A stretch of DNA of 64,000 nucleotides from Bacteroidota bacterium (GTDB taxonomy: Bacteria; Bacteroidota; Ignavibacteria; Ignavibacteriales; Melioribacteraceae), in the NCBI GenBank assembly GCA_023381535.1, contig JAMCSN010000058.1:1-64000 (forward strand), written 5' to 3'. The position numbers and the translations under genes were made by a program. The notes under the pieces are model-generated. The model ran no database searches and was not told the DNA's origin. It worked only from the letters and a program-made list of their open reading frames with translations. Position 1 is the first letter of the stretch. Every line of letters begins with the position of its first letter. Positions 34,516 to 43,259 of the stretch are shown here, piece by piece.

Positions 34516-37500
34516 TTATAAATTATAGGTCAAATCAAAAGTTATTCTCCTAGGAAGAATAGGACGTGCGTTCAAATAAGGAAATTGCGTCGGATCAACT
34601 CCAGTTGAAAGTCTAGGATCACCTTCAGTCAATCCCTCGGATTCAAATAAGTTATAAACGCGAACACCCAATCTAAGAGACTGGTTTTGCATAAACGGAA
34701 AAGTACATCCGATGCCGCCAGAAACAACACTAAAAGCATCCAGTTGAAGTAGATTTGCATCGTCCGCATAGCGGCTACCTGTGTAACTCCAATTAAAAGA
34801 TACATCCAATCCATTCGTCTCATAACTAGCGGTTGCATTAGTCATAAAATTAGCTTGCCGAAGCGGTTTTTTATCCTTTAGACTTGTAATCCCTCCGGTG
34901 CTTACATTAAATACATTAAAGTCTACATATTTTGGATCTTGGTAAGTAATAGAAGCTTGCAGAGTAAATCCTTTCAATTCACGAGGTGCGTATGCGCCGG
35001 TAAATTCGACACCAAGGGATTGACTTTTACCAACGGCTTCCGTTACCAAGACGTTCTGGCCACCAATAATTCGTAAATTGGATTGTAATCTATCTTTGAT
35101 TTGTAAATAAAATATTGCAAGAGAACCGCCGAATTCAGGGGATCCGAATTTAGCGCCGCTTTCCAACTGAATAAATGTTTCGTTCTTATCGGGCGTAGGC
35201 TGTTGAAAATTACCGTGAGCATCGAGAACTACATTACCGGCAAATGTTGTTAAACCGGGAAAGACATAGGATTTACTGCCAACAGCATAAAGATTTAATT
35301 GATCATCAACTGCATAATTGCAACCTACTGAACCAGCCCAGTCACTAAATGCCACGTCGCGCCTAATAAATTTACCGTTGCCCCATTTCTCACTTTTAAT
35401 TGCTAGAGATTGATCAGTGCTGCTTCGCATATCATATGTTTGAATATCTTCCACCTGTACAACACCTACTTGTTTTTCATACCTAAAGCCAATATCAATT
35501 CTTAGATTGCTACCGATAGTCATTTCATCTCCCGTAAAGAGAGAAATGTTGTTGCTGAAAATATTTGAATTCCTATAATTAGGAACAGCTGCAAGAACAC
35601 CATTTCGAGTGATTGGAGTTATGTTGCCGGAAGCATCTTTTATAACCAGATCAAGGAGTCTTGGCCGATCAGCTAATTCGAACAGTGCTTGGGTAAAAAG
35701 AATTCTATCACCGTATTCGGTTCTGGAGATGTAAGTACCTAATGAAATTCTGTGCTCGGAAGATTCAGTCTTAATTTTTTTCTGAAGAACAAATTGAGTA
35801 GCTAAATCAGTAGTTGGTCTTATTCTTGCCCAGGTACCTTGCGGTATAACGGCTGATACATTGACAGGCATTCCTGGATGTTTTGTATAAGAAAAAATTG
35901 CCTGGTCACCGACATTTTTTGCATAAGTTTTCGCAAAATCATTAATTGGAGACGCTACCGACGGAATAAAAATATTAAACTCGTGTTCCACATCCATCCA
36001 TTTAATTTTATTTTGAAGCGACCAACCGTTGCCGAATTCATTGTAGTATTCGAACATAGCGGTAGGACCTTTTGTTAATACACCGTTAGCCATACGTGAG
36101 GCAAAAATACCGTCGGGTGTTGGAAAACTAAAATCTGCAGCTTCATCGGAATTAAGAGTACCGTCTTTAGCGATTGCAATTTGTTTGGTTTTGCTGTCGA
36201 AGGGAACCGGAAGAAAGAATTGAACCCGGTCGTTAATGAGCGTTAGATAGAATCTCATATAACCATTATCTAAAAGCTTGGTAAGATTACCTCTTACTTG
36301 ATAACCTTGAGTCGGTAATCCGCTAACTCGCGGTCCTTCATCGTAACGATAAAAACCGCCAAGATTAAATTTCCAAGTTTCACCCAATGGTCCGTTGGTG
36401 TTAAAATCATATCTATATAAGTTCTTATCGCCCACAGTAGATTTAACAATAGTTTTCAGTGTCGGTCCACCTGTTTTACTAATGTAGTTGATAATTCCTC
36501 CGGGAGCGCTAAAACCGAACAATGCTGAACTGCCACCTTTTACAACTTCGAGCCTATCTATATTTAAGTCTTGCCTGAAATAAACATCTTGTGCAGACAT
36601 TCCGCCGTCATCTCCAATTGAACGAAGAGCCATTCCGTCAACTTGCAGAGTTTGATAGCGAAATTGACCGCCAGCGGGTACACCGCGAACAAAAATATTT
36701 GATGCAACTTCACCGCCGCCGCCTTCAGCAGACATTCCAGGTATGACCGCAAGAACATCCGCAATACTGGAAACGTTTGAATTCTGTATCAATTTACCCG
36801 GCAATACAGAGACGGAAACTGTGGCTTCCTTTTGCGGTCTTTCGCTGCGAGTGCCAGTTTTAACTATTTCATTTAATTGTAATATATCGGCTGAAAGTGT
36901 AAAGTCGCGAGTAATTGACTCGCCGGCATGTATTGTAACTTGAAACGATTCACTTTTGAATCCAACTGCAGAAACACGAATGGTTAAGGATCCTGCAGGT
37001 ACATTATTAATTTGATATTCCCCTGACACATTCGCATTGGCGCCCAGCTGAGTACCCACAACCAAAATATTTGCAAAGGGTATTGGTGCACCCGATTGAT
37101 CGTAAATTTTTCCTTTTATTGAACCGTTTTCAACTACCGACACTAAATTTCCTGTCTGTCCTTGAGATTTCTTTACTGCAATCTGATCGTTAATTCTGTT
37201 GAATGTTAATCCGTAATCTTTAGCGAAAACTTCAAGTATGTTATATAGTGATTCGTCTTCAACATTAACAGTTGCTTTTTCGTTAAGAGGAATCTCATCC
37301 TCGCTAAAACTGAATTTGAAGTTTGTTTTTTCTTCGATAAGTTGAAGAGCTTGCCCGAGTGTAACATCTACTGCTTTCATGCTTACTTTTATATCGTGAA
37401 GATTTTGACCATCAGCCGGAGTAACGGCAAATAAAAGGTTTACCAATACTCCTTGAAGAACCAACCCCAAGAATGAATAAAATGCAACCATTTTGACTGT

Positions 37501-37521
37501 CCGTATAATATAATTTTTCAT
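34516..37521 (-). CDS. TonB-dependent outer-membrane receptor with STN signalling domain
   Basis: The 1001-residue protein has a signal peptide (about 1-38) and a secretin/TonB N-terminal (STN) domain at about 45-115 (VTLGQALQLIEEKTNFKFSFSE). A carboxypeptidase-regulatory-like domain at about 135-215 (GKIYDQSGAPIPFANILV), a plug domain (about 220-345; FGFSAPGGIINYISK) and a C-terminal beta barrel ending RRITFDLTYNL follow. An STN domain marks a transducer that signals to a FecR anti-sigma factor. The fecR and ECF sigma genes lie directly upstream. The downstream hydrolase, symporter and glycerate kinase suggest a hexosyl-glycerate ligand, but iron-chelate uptake cannot be excluded. Confidence 0.9.
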   Translation of the reverse strand: MKNYIIRTVKMVAFYSFLGLVLQGVLVNLLFAVTPADGQNLHDIKVSMKAVDVTLGQALQLIEEKTNFKFSFSEDEIPLNEKATVNVEDESLYNILEVFAKDYGLTFNRINDQIAVKKSQGQTGNLVSVVENGSIKGKIYDQSGAPIPFANILVVGTQLGANANVSGEYQINNVPAGSLTIRVSAVGFKSESFQVTIHAGESITRDFTLSADILQLNEIVKTGTRSERPQKEATVSVSVLPGKLIQNSNVSSIADVLAVIPGMSAEGGGGEVASNIFVRGVPAGGQFRYQTLQVDGMALRSIGDDGGMSAQDVYFRQDLNIDRLEVVKGGSSALFGFSAPGGIINYISKTGGPTLKTIVKSTVGDKNLYRYDFNTNGPLGETWKFNLGGFYRYDEGPRVSGLPTQGYQVRGNLTKLLDNGYMRFYLTLINDRVQFFLPVPFDSKTKQIAIAKDGTLNSDEAADFSFPTPDGIFASRMANGVLTKGPTAMFEYYNEFGNGWSLQNKIKWMDVEHEFNIFIPSVASPINDFAKTYAKNVGDQAIFSYTKHPGMPVNVSAVIPQGTWARIRPTTDLATQFVLQKKIKTESSEHRISLGTYISRTEYGDRILFTQALFELADRPRLLDLVIKDASGNITPITRNGVLAAVPNYRNSNIFSNNISLFTGDEMTIGSNLRIDIGFRYEKQVGVVQVEDIQTYDMRSSTDQSLAIKSEKWGNGKFIRRDVAFSDWAGSVGCNYAVDDQLNLYAVGSKSYVFPGLTTFAGNVVLDAHGNFQQPTPDKNETFIQLESGAKFGSPEFGGSLAIFYLQIKDRLQSNLRIIGGQNVLVTEAVGKSQSLGVEFTGAYAPRELKGFTLQASITYQDPKYVDFNVFNVSTGGITSLKDKKPLRQANFMTNATASYETNGLDVSFNWSYTGSRYADDANLLQLDAFSVVSGGIGCTFPFMQNQSLRLGVRVYNLFESEGLTEGDPRLSTGVDPTQFPYLNARPILPRRITFDLTYNL

Positions 37522-37561
37522 ATTTTATACCTGTCTGTGTTAAACATATTGTTAATTACTT

Positions 37562-37578
37562 GCCCCGCATTCTGCGGG
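37562..37578 (-). other. small GC hairpin in the receptor leader
   Basis: A 6-bp stem CCCCGC/GCGGGG lies in the 135-bp gap between fecR and the receptor gene. About 25 bp further upstream, at about 37600-37624, is a second imperfect inverted repeat (ATGGCGAT/ATCGTCAT). They may form a terminator for the sigma/anti-sigma unit or a structured receptor mRNA leader. Confidence 0.4.
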
Positions 37579-37656
37579 GATGTGTTTAGCATTCAAGTCA
37601 TGGCGATCCGACCATCGTCATGGCTTTTTTATTGCTCTCATAGATTTTTACCTCCT

Positions 37657-38658
37657 TTATTTTTTATAGAAAACGATTTTTTTCAATTCGTTTTTCTCTC
37701 TAATCGTCATGTAATGAAGCCCGGTTAATTTCCTAATTACTTCGCTGATTGTCCAAATAGACTCATCATGGAAATTTGCAGTTATTTTTTTCGCATTAAA
37801 TGATTCAGTAACCAACTCAAATTTGATTCCGAATCGTCTTTCAAGTTGAACAAATACTTTAGGTAACGGCTGGTTGTCAAATTTCAATATATTATCTTTC
37901 CACCCGACTGCTTCCTGTACGTCAAATTGTTTTACCGTGCTGATCTGTTCTGCTTTGTCAAACACTAACTGCTGATCGGGCTGAAGCATTACCAGTCCCT
38001 CAACTGTTCCATGATCAACTTTAGATACTTTAACACTTCCTTCAACAAGAGAAACAGAAATTTCTTTTTCATTCGGGAATGCATTTACATTAAATTTTGT
38101 ACCAAGGACCGTTGTTGAAATATTGCCGGTATGAACTATGAAAGGCTTGGATTGATCATGATGCACCTCAAAGTAAGCTTCGCCTTCCAAATAAACTTCG
38201 CGCTGGTTTTCGTCGAAATGTGCCGGATACTTTAACTTGCTCTCTGCATTGAGTGTAATCTTTGAACCATCGGATAGAGTTAATACTAACTTTTCGCCGA
38301 GCACTGTTGTTTTTTGCGTTAAGGCAAGCGTAATCGGTTTCTGATCGAAGACACCACCAATATACAAAGCACCGAATGCCAGCATAATTAAAAAAATGAT
38401 AGAAGCGGCAATTCTAACCAAGTACGGTGAACGAACAATTCTCAGAGTAGCATAATTGTCTTTGTTATTAATTTTATTCATGATCTTGGAATAAATTTTA
38501 TCTTCAATCACCTGTTTACTACCGAATGTGCTGTCCACCCATTCTTGCGTTCCAGTTTGAAACGATTCGAAATACTTTTCAACAAGCAGTTCTTCATCAG
38601 GCAGGCACTCACCTTTCAAGTACTTATCAACTAATTTCGGAAAATCTTGATTATTCAT
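37657..38658 (-). CDS. FecR-family anti-sigma factor
   Basis: The start at 38658 (MNNQDFPKLVDKYLKGE) is preferred to a Met four codons upstream. The protein has a cytoplasmic N-terminal sigma-binding region (about 1-80), one transmembrane helix (about 85-107; IAASIIFLIMLAFGALYI), a FecR domain (TLSDGSKITLNAESKLKYP, GEAYFEVHHD, VLGTKFNVNAF) and a C-terminal DUF4974-like STN-binding domain (FDNQPLPKVFVQLERRFGI). It relays ligand occupancy of the adjacent TonB receptor to the ECF sigma factor. Confidence 0.92.
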   Translation of the reverse strand: MNNQDFPKLVDKYLKGECLPDEELLVEKYFESFQTGTQEWVDSTFGSKQVIEDKIYSKIMNKINNKDNYATLRIVRSPYLVRIAASIIFLIMLAFGALYIGGVFDQKPITLALTQKTTVLGEKLVLTLSDGSKITLNAESKLKYPAHFDENQREVYLEGEAYFEVHHDQSKPFIVHTGNISTTVLGTKFNVNAFPNEKEISVSLVEGSVKVSKVDHGTVEGLVMLQPDQQLVFDKAEQISTVKQFDVQEAVGWKDNILKFDNQPLPKVFVQLERRFGIKFELVTESFNAKKITANFHDESIWTISEVIRKLTGLHYMTIREKNELKKIVFYKK

Positions 38659-38800
38659 AATTAATCTCATTCTTATTTATTTGTATAAATCTGAGTTTTG
38701 TTTGTTATATAGTACCTCAAGACCGAAGAAGGTACCATCGTACTAAGCAAGAAACCGGAATGCTACTGTTTTGAAGTGGAAAGAATGATGTTATTAAGTC

Positions 38801-39367
38801 TTAAAAGAAAAAAGCAATGAATACTTTAAAGGAGTCACGAATCGATTTGAGAGCGTGTGATATCTGGTTCTTTACTGTTTGAACGGATAGATTTAGTTTC
38901 TTAGCAATCTCTTTGTTTGACAATTCCTCGTTTCTGCTCATCCTAAATATAATTCGGCGCTGTTCCGGCAATTGTGCAGTCAAATTTTCAATTCTCTTGT
39001 TCAGTTCTTTATACTCAACAGATTCTTCCACACGATGTTCCGAAATGAAGTCCTCAAATTGTTCGGTATGTCTTTCGATTAACTTTTTCTGACGAAACTG
39101 TTTGAATATCTGAAACTTGACGGCTTTATAGAGAAATGCTGAAAGGTTTTCTATCTGCAAATTTTTTCTGCGCAGCCACAGATCAGTGAACACTTCCTGT
39201 ATTATATCTTCGCAAGTATTTTTGTCTTTAAGAACATTGTATGCATAAATGTATAGTTTCGACCAGTAGCGTCTATATAACTCTTTGAAAGCTGTTCGCT
39301 CGTCTTTCTTTACCGACTCAAGCAAACCTTTTTCCGATAGATCGAATATTTGCTTATCAGGAATCAT
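38801..39367 (-). CDS. ECF sigma factor (FecI-like)
   Basis: The ATG at 39367 is chosen; the frame also opens at a TTG at 39409. The protein (188 residues) has sigma region 2 (FKELYRRYWSKLYIYAYNVL, then DIIQEVFTDLWLRR) and region 4 (LPEQRRIIFRMSRNEELSNKEIAKKL, then TVKNQISHALKSIRD). It should direct transcription of the adjacent TonB receptor and perhaps the catabolic genes. The downstream fecR gene encodes its anti-sigma factor. Confidence 0.92.
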   Translation of the reverse strand: MIPDKQIFDLSEKGLLESVKKDERTAFKELYRRYWSKLYIYAYNVLKDKNTCEDIIQEVFTDLWLRRKNLQIENLSAFLYKAVKFQIFKQFRQKKLIERHTEQFEDFISEHRVEESVEYKELNKRIENLTAQLPEQRRIIFRMSRNEELSNKEIAKKLNLSVQTVKNQISHALKSIRDSFKVFIAFFF

Positions 39368-39409
39368 GCGCCCTTTGGAGTAAATTTCGTTATTCGTTTT
39401 ATTCCTCAA

Positions 39410-39739
39410 TAAAAAGTAAAGATTTTTTTTTATAGAAACTAATGGGGGGAGTTGAATAGGGTTTAAAGTGCTGTTGAAGCAGACTTTTAAAGTTTACTGA
39501 CAAAAGACGTAAAGATGCTTGCTATATTTTATCAACCCGAGGAGTAGCTTATATAAGTCTTACTTTATGATAGACCCAGCTATAGATATTTCTTTCACAG
39601 GGGGATGAAGAAATACTGCCCCGTCACCAAATGCTCTACATTTATCACAAACGAACATGTTTTTTTGTTGTCCAGTTGTATTAGAATTCGTAAAATCGAA
39701 ACGGAGTTTTTTAACATTACGCATTAAGGAGATTAATTC
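39410..39739. other. 330-bp intergenic region between divergent genes
   Basis: It separates the sigma-factor gene (minus) from the thioredoxin-like gene (plus) and must hold both promoters. I could assign only the AAGGAG ribosome-binding site (39726-39731) of the plus-strand gene. No RNA gene or repeat was recognised. Confidence 0.5.
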
Positions 39740-40297
39740 ATGTTAAGGAAATTCTCATTCGTAATCACTTTGTTTTTGTTTTCAACAGGTATGCTATTCG
39801 CTCAAACTGAAAAACCGCAACCGGCAAATGATGTTCTTCAATCTGCTTACAAAGAAGCGAAGTCGTCAGATAAAAATGTTTTTCTTTTTTTTCATGCATC
39901 ATGGTGCGGATGGTGTAAAAGATTAGAAAAAGCAATACAAAGCCCTGAACTCAAGAAGATATTCGAAGACAATTACGTTATAACACATCTTGATGTACTT
40001 GAGAGAAAAGAAAAAATAGATGAACTTGAAAATCCGGGTGGCAGAGAAATTATGGCAAAACTCGGCGGCGAAAAATCGGGCATACCCTTTTATGTTTTTC
40101 TCGATGATAGCGGTAAGAAACTTGCTGATTCTAATGTGATGCCGGAGAATCAAAATATTGGTTATCCTGGAAGCGAGGAAGAGATTCAAGCATTTGGAAA
40201 GCTGCTTAAGATTTCGGCAAAACATATGAATGAAGAACAGTTTGCATCTGTACTCGATTACTTAAGAAAGAATGCGCCGAAACCGGCAAGTCACTAG
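39740..40297 (+). CDS. exported thioredoxin-fold protein
   Basis: The 185-residue protein has a signal peptide (MLRKFSFVITLFLFSTGMLFA) and a thioredoxin-like domain with the redox motif WCGWCK at about residues 54-59, followed by IPFYVFLDDSGK (cis-Pro). It probably acts as a periplasmic thiol oxidoreductase of the DsbD-C/thioredoxin_7 type. The sequence alone does not show whether it is reductive or oxidative. An AAGGAG box supports the start. It is monocistronic and transcribed away from the sigma/receptor locus. Confidence 0.82.
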   Translation: MLRKFSFVITLFLFSTGMLFAQTEKPQPANDVLQSAYKEAKSSDKNVFLFFHASWCGWCKRLEKAIQSPELKKIFEDNYVITHLDVLERKEKIDELENPGGREIMAKLGGEKSGIPFYVFLDDSGKKLADSNVMPENQNIGYPGSEEEIQAFGKLLKISAKHMNEEQFASVLDYLRKNAPKPASH

Positions 40298-40325
40298 AAA
40301 AATTTTTTGGCTCAGCATTAAAATG

Positions 40326-40395
40326 CTTATCGATTTGAATGTGTACAATACACTTGGACAGAAGTTGCGAAATTAGTAGATCAGGAACCATTAAA
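40326..40395 (+). pseudogene. remnant of a T9SS sorting domain
   Basis: One frame reads LIDLNVYNTLGQ and, after a shift of one base at about 40362, the next reads VAKLVDQEPLNKKGD. Joined, they match the KVYNxLGQEVATLVD strand seen in the intact sorting domains of this window. No preceding NYPNPFNPST or following SGVYFY/KMILLK survives, so this is a scrap of a deleted secreted-protein gene. Confidence 0.6.
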
Positions 40396-40397
40396 TA

Positions 40398-40430
40398 AAA
40401 AAGGCGACTTATGAAATCGCCTTTTTATTT
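40398..40430 (+). terminator. rho-independent terminator
   Basis: A 10-bp stem AAAAAGGCGA/TCGCCTTTTT with a 9-nt loop runs into T-rich sequence. It probably serves the thioredoxin-like gene despite the roughly 100-bp gap. Confidence 0.85.
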
Positions 40431-40432
40431 TG

Positions 40433-40501
40433 TGGAGCCAAGGAGGATCTGCCAAAGGCATTCCTTCGGAAGAACCGCTGACCTCTTGAATACTATTCAA
40501 C
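40433..40501 (-). pseudogene. partial, interrupted tRNA-Ala copy
   Basis: Read on the minus strand, this matches the 3' half of the intact tRNA-Ala at 42567-42639, from the anticodon arm to the discriminator end. It has substitutions in the anticodon loop. A 22-nt insertion in the T-loop is made of two adjacent perfect mini-palindromes (TTCCGAAGGAA and TGCCTTTGGCA). It lies in the same orientation as the intact tRNA about 2.1 kb away, as an att-site remnant would. Confidence 0.75.
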
Positions 40502-40592
40502 TTTTATACTTTCATTCTGCGTTTTTATCTCAATTTCTAAATATTCTATGCACTGTTATGCCCTTCTAAAAATACAAACTATTCCAAAAAAG

Positions 40593-40994
40593 TTATGCCT
40601 TAAGCGAGTTATATCCAGCCATCATAGCATTATCAAAAGTAATTAACTCTGTGCCAAATTCCTTAGCTATTTGGATAACAATCGAATCCATTCCTCGTGT
40701 TTTTGTTTCGATTGTAATATCACACGACTTTTCACTTCTGTCAGAATTAAGCCCAACAAAGTATACAGATTCAAGATTGAGTATGAATTGCATTACTCTG
40801 AGAGCGTGGGCTTTGTCCCCTGTTCGTCTGTTAATAGCTGAAACTACTTCAACTAGTACTGAAAGAGGTAAAATAGCAAAAAAAGTATTGTCACATACTT
40901 TCCCCCAAATATCTAAGGCTTCAGCATGCCGCGGTTCTGTTTCGACTAGAGCAGAAACGATGACAGATGTGTCAACGGTAACAAATTTCTGCAT
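40593..40994 (-). CDS. PIN-domain ribonuclease (VapC-like)
   Basis: This 133-residue protein has the PIN fold's acidic residues in order: Asp8 in VDTSVIVSAL, Glu near residue 48 in LVEVVSAI, Asp in GMDSIVIQIA (about 104) and Asp in ITFDNAMM (about 120). It is probably a metal-dependent RNase toxin. Its ATG overlaps the stop of the upstream 100-residue gene by one base (TAATG), a translationally coupled arrangement typical of antitoxin-toxin pairs. The two lie in an operon with a Clp/SDH-type protease, between an intact and a partial tRNA-Ala. Confidence 0.85.
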   Translation of the reverse strand: MQKFVTVDTSVIVSALVETEPRHAEALDIWGKVCDNTFFAILPLSVLVEVVSAINRRTGDKAHALRVMQFILNLESVYFVGLNSDRSEKSCDITIETKTRGMDSIVIQIAKEFGTELITFDNAMMAGYNSLKA

Positions 40995-41296
40995 TACCTT
41001 CTTTGAAATTGCAATTCATCCTTAACAGAAATGTTATCCCATAATTCAGAAGTTCTCGCAACAAGACTATTCCATAATTTCTTTTTGTTGTTGCTTTCTT
41101 CGATATTGATGAACTGAATCGTATCATTGACATCTACAAAAGATACGGTCACATTCAGCAATGTAGAGTTATCACTAGAACTAACAGGTCTACTATTAGA
41201 TGTAGAGTTGAATACACCATAAATTATGTTTCTTCCTGTTAATTCGTTAATCTTGGTTTCTTGATCTAGTATTGTCATAGTATTATCAGCTTTCAT
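40994..41296 (-). CDS. 100-residue protein of unknown function, possible antitoxin
   Basis: I do not recognise this family. The protein is acidic to neutral, has no signal peptide, and holds a beta-rich centre (LLNVTVSFVDVNDTIQFINIEES) and a helical C-terminus (KKLWNSLVARTSELWDNI). No AbrB, RHH or Phd DNA-binding motif is evident. It overlaps the protease gene upstream by 11 bp and the PIN gene downstream by 1 bp, so the three are coupled in translation. By position it is the candidate antitoxin or adaptor. Confidence 0.6.
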   Translation of the reverse strand: MKADNTMTILDQETKINELTGRNIIYGVFNSTSNSRPVSSSDNSTLLNVTVSFVDVNDTIQFINIEESNNKKKLWNSLVARTSELWDNISVKDELQFQRR

Positions 41297-42296
41297 ATTT
41301 CCACCCCTGAAAATTAATTTGAAAAACCGTTAAATGATTCACAAACGGTTGCTGCCCTAATTGAGGGGGCATCGCTTTCCTCTCCAATAAACCTTCCGTA
41401 CAGTAATAGTTACTTCCTCCTGATAAACTTTCTAACAATGCTCTTTTAGCAGAAAAGTTTTTCTGTTGGTCCTGACCAAGTTCGATTTCTGGAACAAATT
41501 GTTGGCCAAATGAAAGTTCTTTATTAATGTCATCATAAATGTTTTTTATTATACCATACAATTCAGTATCCGGTTTTTCAATAGGAAGACCTAAGTCACT
41601 TGCTTCTTTTCTATTGATTGTGTAATCATGACTTCCCGACTCTGAACACAGAAAACTTATAATCTTTTTTGAATCCTTACCAGTTAGATTCATGTGGTAA
41701 TTCAAAAGTTTTTCCGCTAATTGTTGAATTTGAGTTCGAGCTCTATAAACATTGCCCAAGGCAATTGGATGAATATGTTCAGAAAGTTTTAAAAAAGCAT
41801 CAGAAAGTTGTTCTGCTTTTTCAATACCCAACATGTTCTTTGCGAGATCAAAGTAGCCTGCAATTGCTTCTACGCTAACAGGATATCTTTGTTGTGGTGG
41901 TGCACCAGGTAATTGTGGATTTAACGGCGTATTGATACTTGGATCTATTGGGCTAAGTGTTGCTTGTTTTGTCATTACAATTTTGTCAGCACCCAATGAG
42001 ATTAAAGTCGCTGTGCTATGTGCCTTGAAAGGGATAATGACTTCGAACTCATTGCAAAACTGTCTGACCAAATTAACAATACTCCAACCTGCGAGAGTAT
42101 CTCCACCACGACTATATAAGAACAAAGAAATCTTTTTACTGTCATTTATTTTATCTAAATGTTCAGTAAAATAATTTAATACTTCTGAATGTATTTGAGT
42201 TTCAAGACCAGGCCGGTCGCCGGTAATGTAAACCAGAATTTTTGTATTTCTATAATCTTCTAGTTGTTTGTAAAGGCTGATTCGATCTTTATACAT
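41286..42296 (-). CDS. Clp/SDH-fold serine protease-like protein
   Basis: The 336-residue protein belongs to the ClpP/crotonase-fold serine dehydrogenase-proteinase (SDH) type. FLYSRGGDTLAGWSIVNLVRQF forms the oxyanion-side segment, HSTATLISLGADKIVMTKQATLSPIDPSI carries the presumed catalytic serine, and SEHIHPIALGNVYRARTQIQ follows. It lacks a signal peptide, so it is cytoplasmic. It heads the operon with the unknown 100-residue protein and PIN nuclease. Its role may be to degrade the small protein or act in a defence-like module; both are inference. Confidence 0.75.
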   Translation of the reverse strand: MYKDRISLYKQLEDYRNTKILVYITGDRPGLETQIHSEVLNYFTEHLDKINDSKKISLFLYSRGGDTLAGWSIVNLVRQFCNEFEVIIPFKAHSTATLISLGADKIVMTKQATLSPIDPSINTPLNPQLPGAPPQQRYPVSVEAIAGYFDLAKNMLGIEKAEQLSDAFLKLSEHIHPIALGNVYRARTQIQQLAEKLLNYHMNLTGKDSKKIISFLCSESGSHDYTINRKEASDLGLPIEKPDTELYGIIKNIYDDINKELSFGQQFVPEIELGQDQQKNFSAKRALLESLSGGSNYYCTEGLLERKAMPPQLGQQPFVNHLTVFQINFQGWKYES

Positions 42297-42566
42297 TTCA
42301 TGAAATAATTTAAAAAACAGATAGCAACACTTTATTATCGACTGTTGCGCCTTTTAGTTTAACGAGATAATGAATAATACGAAATTATATTTAATTTCAA
42401 AACCACTAAGCTGATATCCAATATATTGATCACAAAAAGTTCAGAAGCCTAAAGAAGTTACACTTTAAACGCATTCTGTTCTAAAACTGTTCCAAAATTG
42501 GTACTGAAAAAAGGAGAGACTCTTGGATTCCCCTCTTAAGTTATTTGTTTTCTTATACTTACTAAG
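42297..42566. other. intergenic region between the cassette and tRNA-Ala
   Basis: About 270 bp hold the presumed promoter of the protease/PIN operon. No repeat, integrase fragment or other gene was recognised. Confidence 0.4.
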
Positions 42567-42639
<73 letters not shown>

Positions 42640-42843
42640 GTTAACAATTTAGAATTGCGAATTGCCAATTGAGAATTTAAGACATAAAACACAAATTCTA
42701 CCGAAGCAAAGCTAACAATCGGGTTCGGCTTTGTCAATTCGCGCAATAGGAACTTTGTATCAAATTAAAAAGTGTAACTAAACATTAGGATTGAATTAAA
42801 ACTCAAACCGGAATATCTTTGCAGCGCAAATAAGAAGAGTAAA

Positions 42844-43254
42844 ATGAAAAAATACATTTCGAATTTTTTGATTGTGTTTGCTTTTATAGCAGTGCTAACG
42901 GTTTCTGCATGCAAGGACACAACCACCGCTGATAGTTTGGACAGCATCACGATCCCGGCATCAAACGTAAGTTTCAACAAATACATTCAACCGGTACTTA
43001 CTATTAAATGTGCAAATGCTGGTTGTCACGATGATCAAACCGCAGCCGGCAGTTTAAGTCTAACCACTTACGCAAATGTTACTTCCGATTATCTTGTAGT
43101 AGCGCCCGGTTATCCGCAGAACAGTAAACTTGTCTGGAGAATTGAAGGAACCTCCGGCAACATAATGCCGCCTTTGGGTCGTTGGCCTTTAACGAAAAAT
43201 CAAATTGATGGAATCAAGACTTGGATTAAAGAAGGAGCGAAAAATAATCCCTAG
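42844..43254 (+). CDS. c-type cytochrome-like lipoprotein
   Basis: This 136-residue protein has a lipoprotein signal with lipobox VSAC. Its domain resembles the PSCyt1/cytochrome-c-like modules of Bacteroidota and Planctomycetes: SFNKYIQPVLTIKCANAGCHDD, then GSLSLTTY, MPPLG and LTKNQIDGIKTWIKEGA. The haem motif is CANAGCH, with four residues between the cysteines instead of two. The Met of MPPLG is the likely distal ligand. It is probably an outer-membrane or periplasmic electron-transfer lipoprotein. The preceding and following intergenic regions contain AATTGAGAATT-type repeats. Confidence 0.75.
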   Translation: MKKYISNFLIVFAFIAVLTVSACKDTTTADSLDSITIPASNVSFNKYIQPVLTIKCANAGCHDDQTAAGSLSLTTYANVTSDYLVVAPGYPQNSKLVWRIEGTSGNIMPPLGRWPLTKNQIDGIKTWIKEGAKNNP

Positions 43255-43259
43255 AGAAG

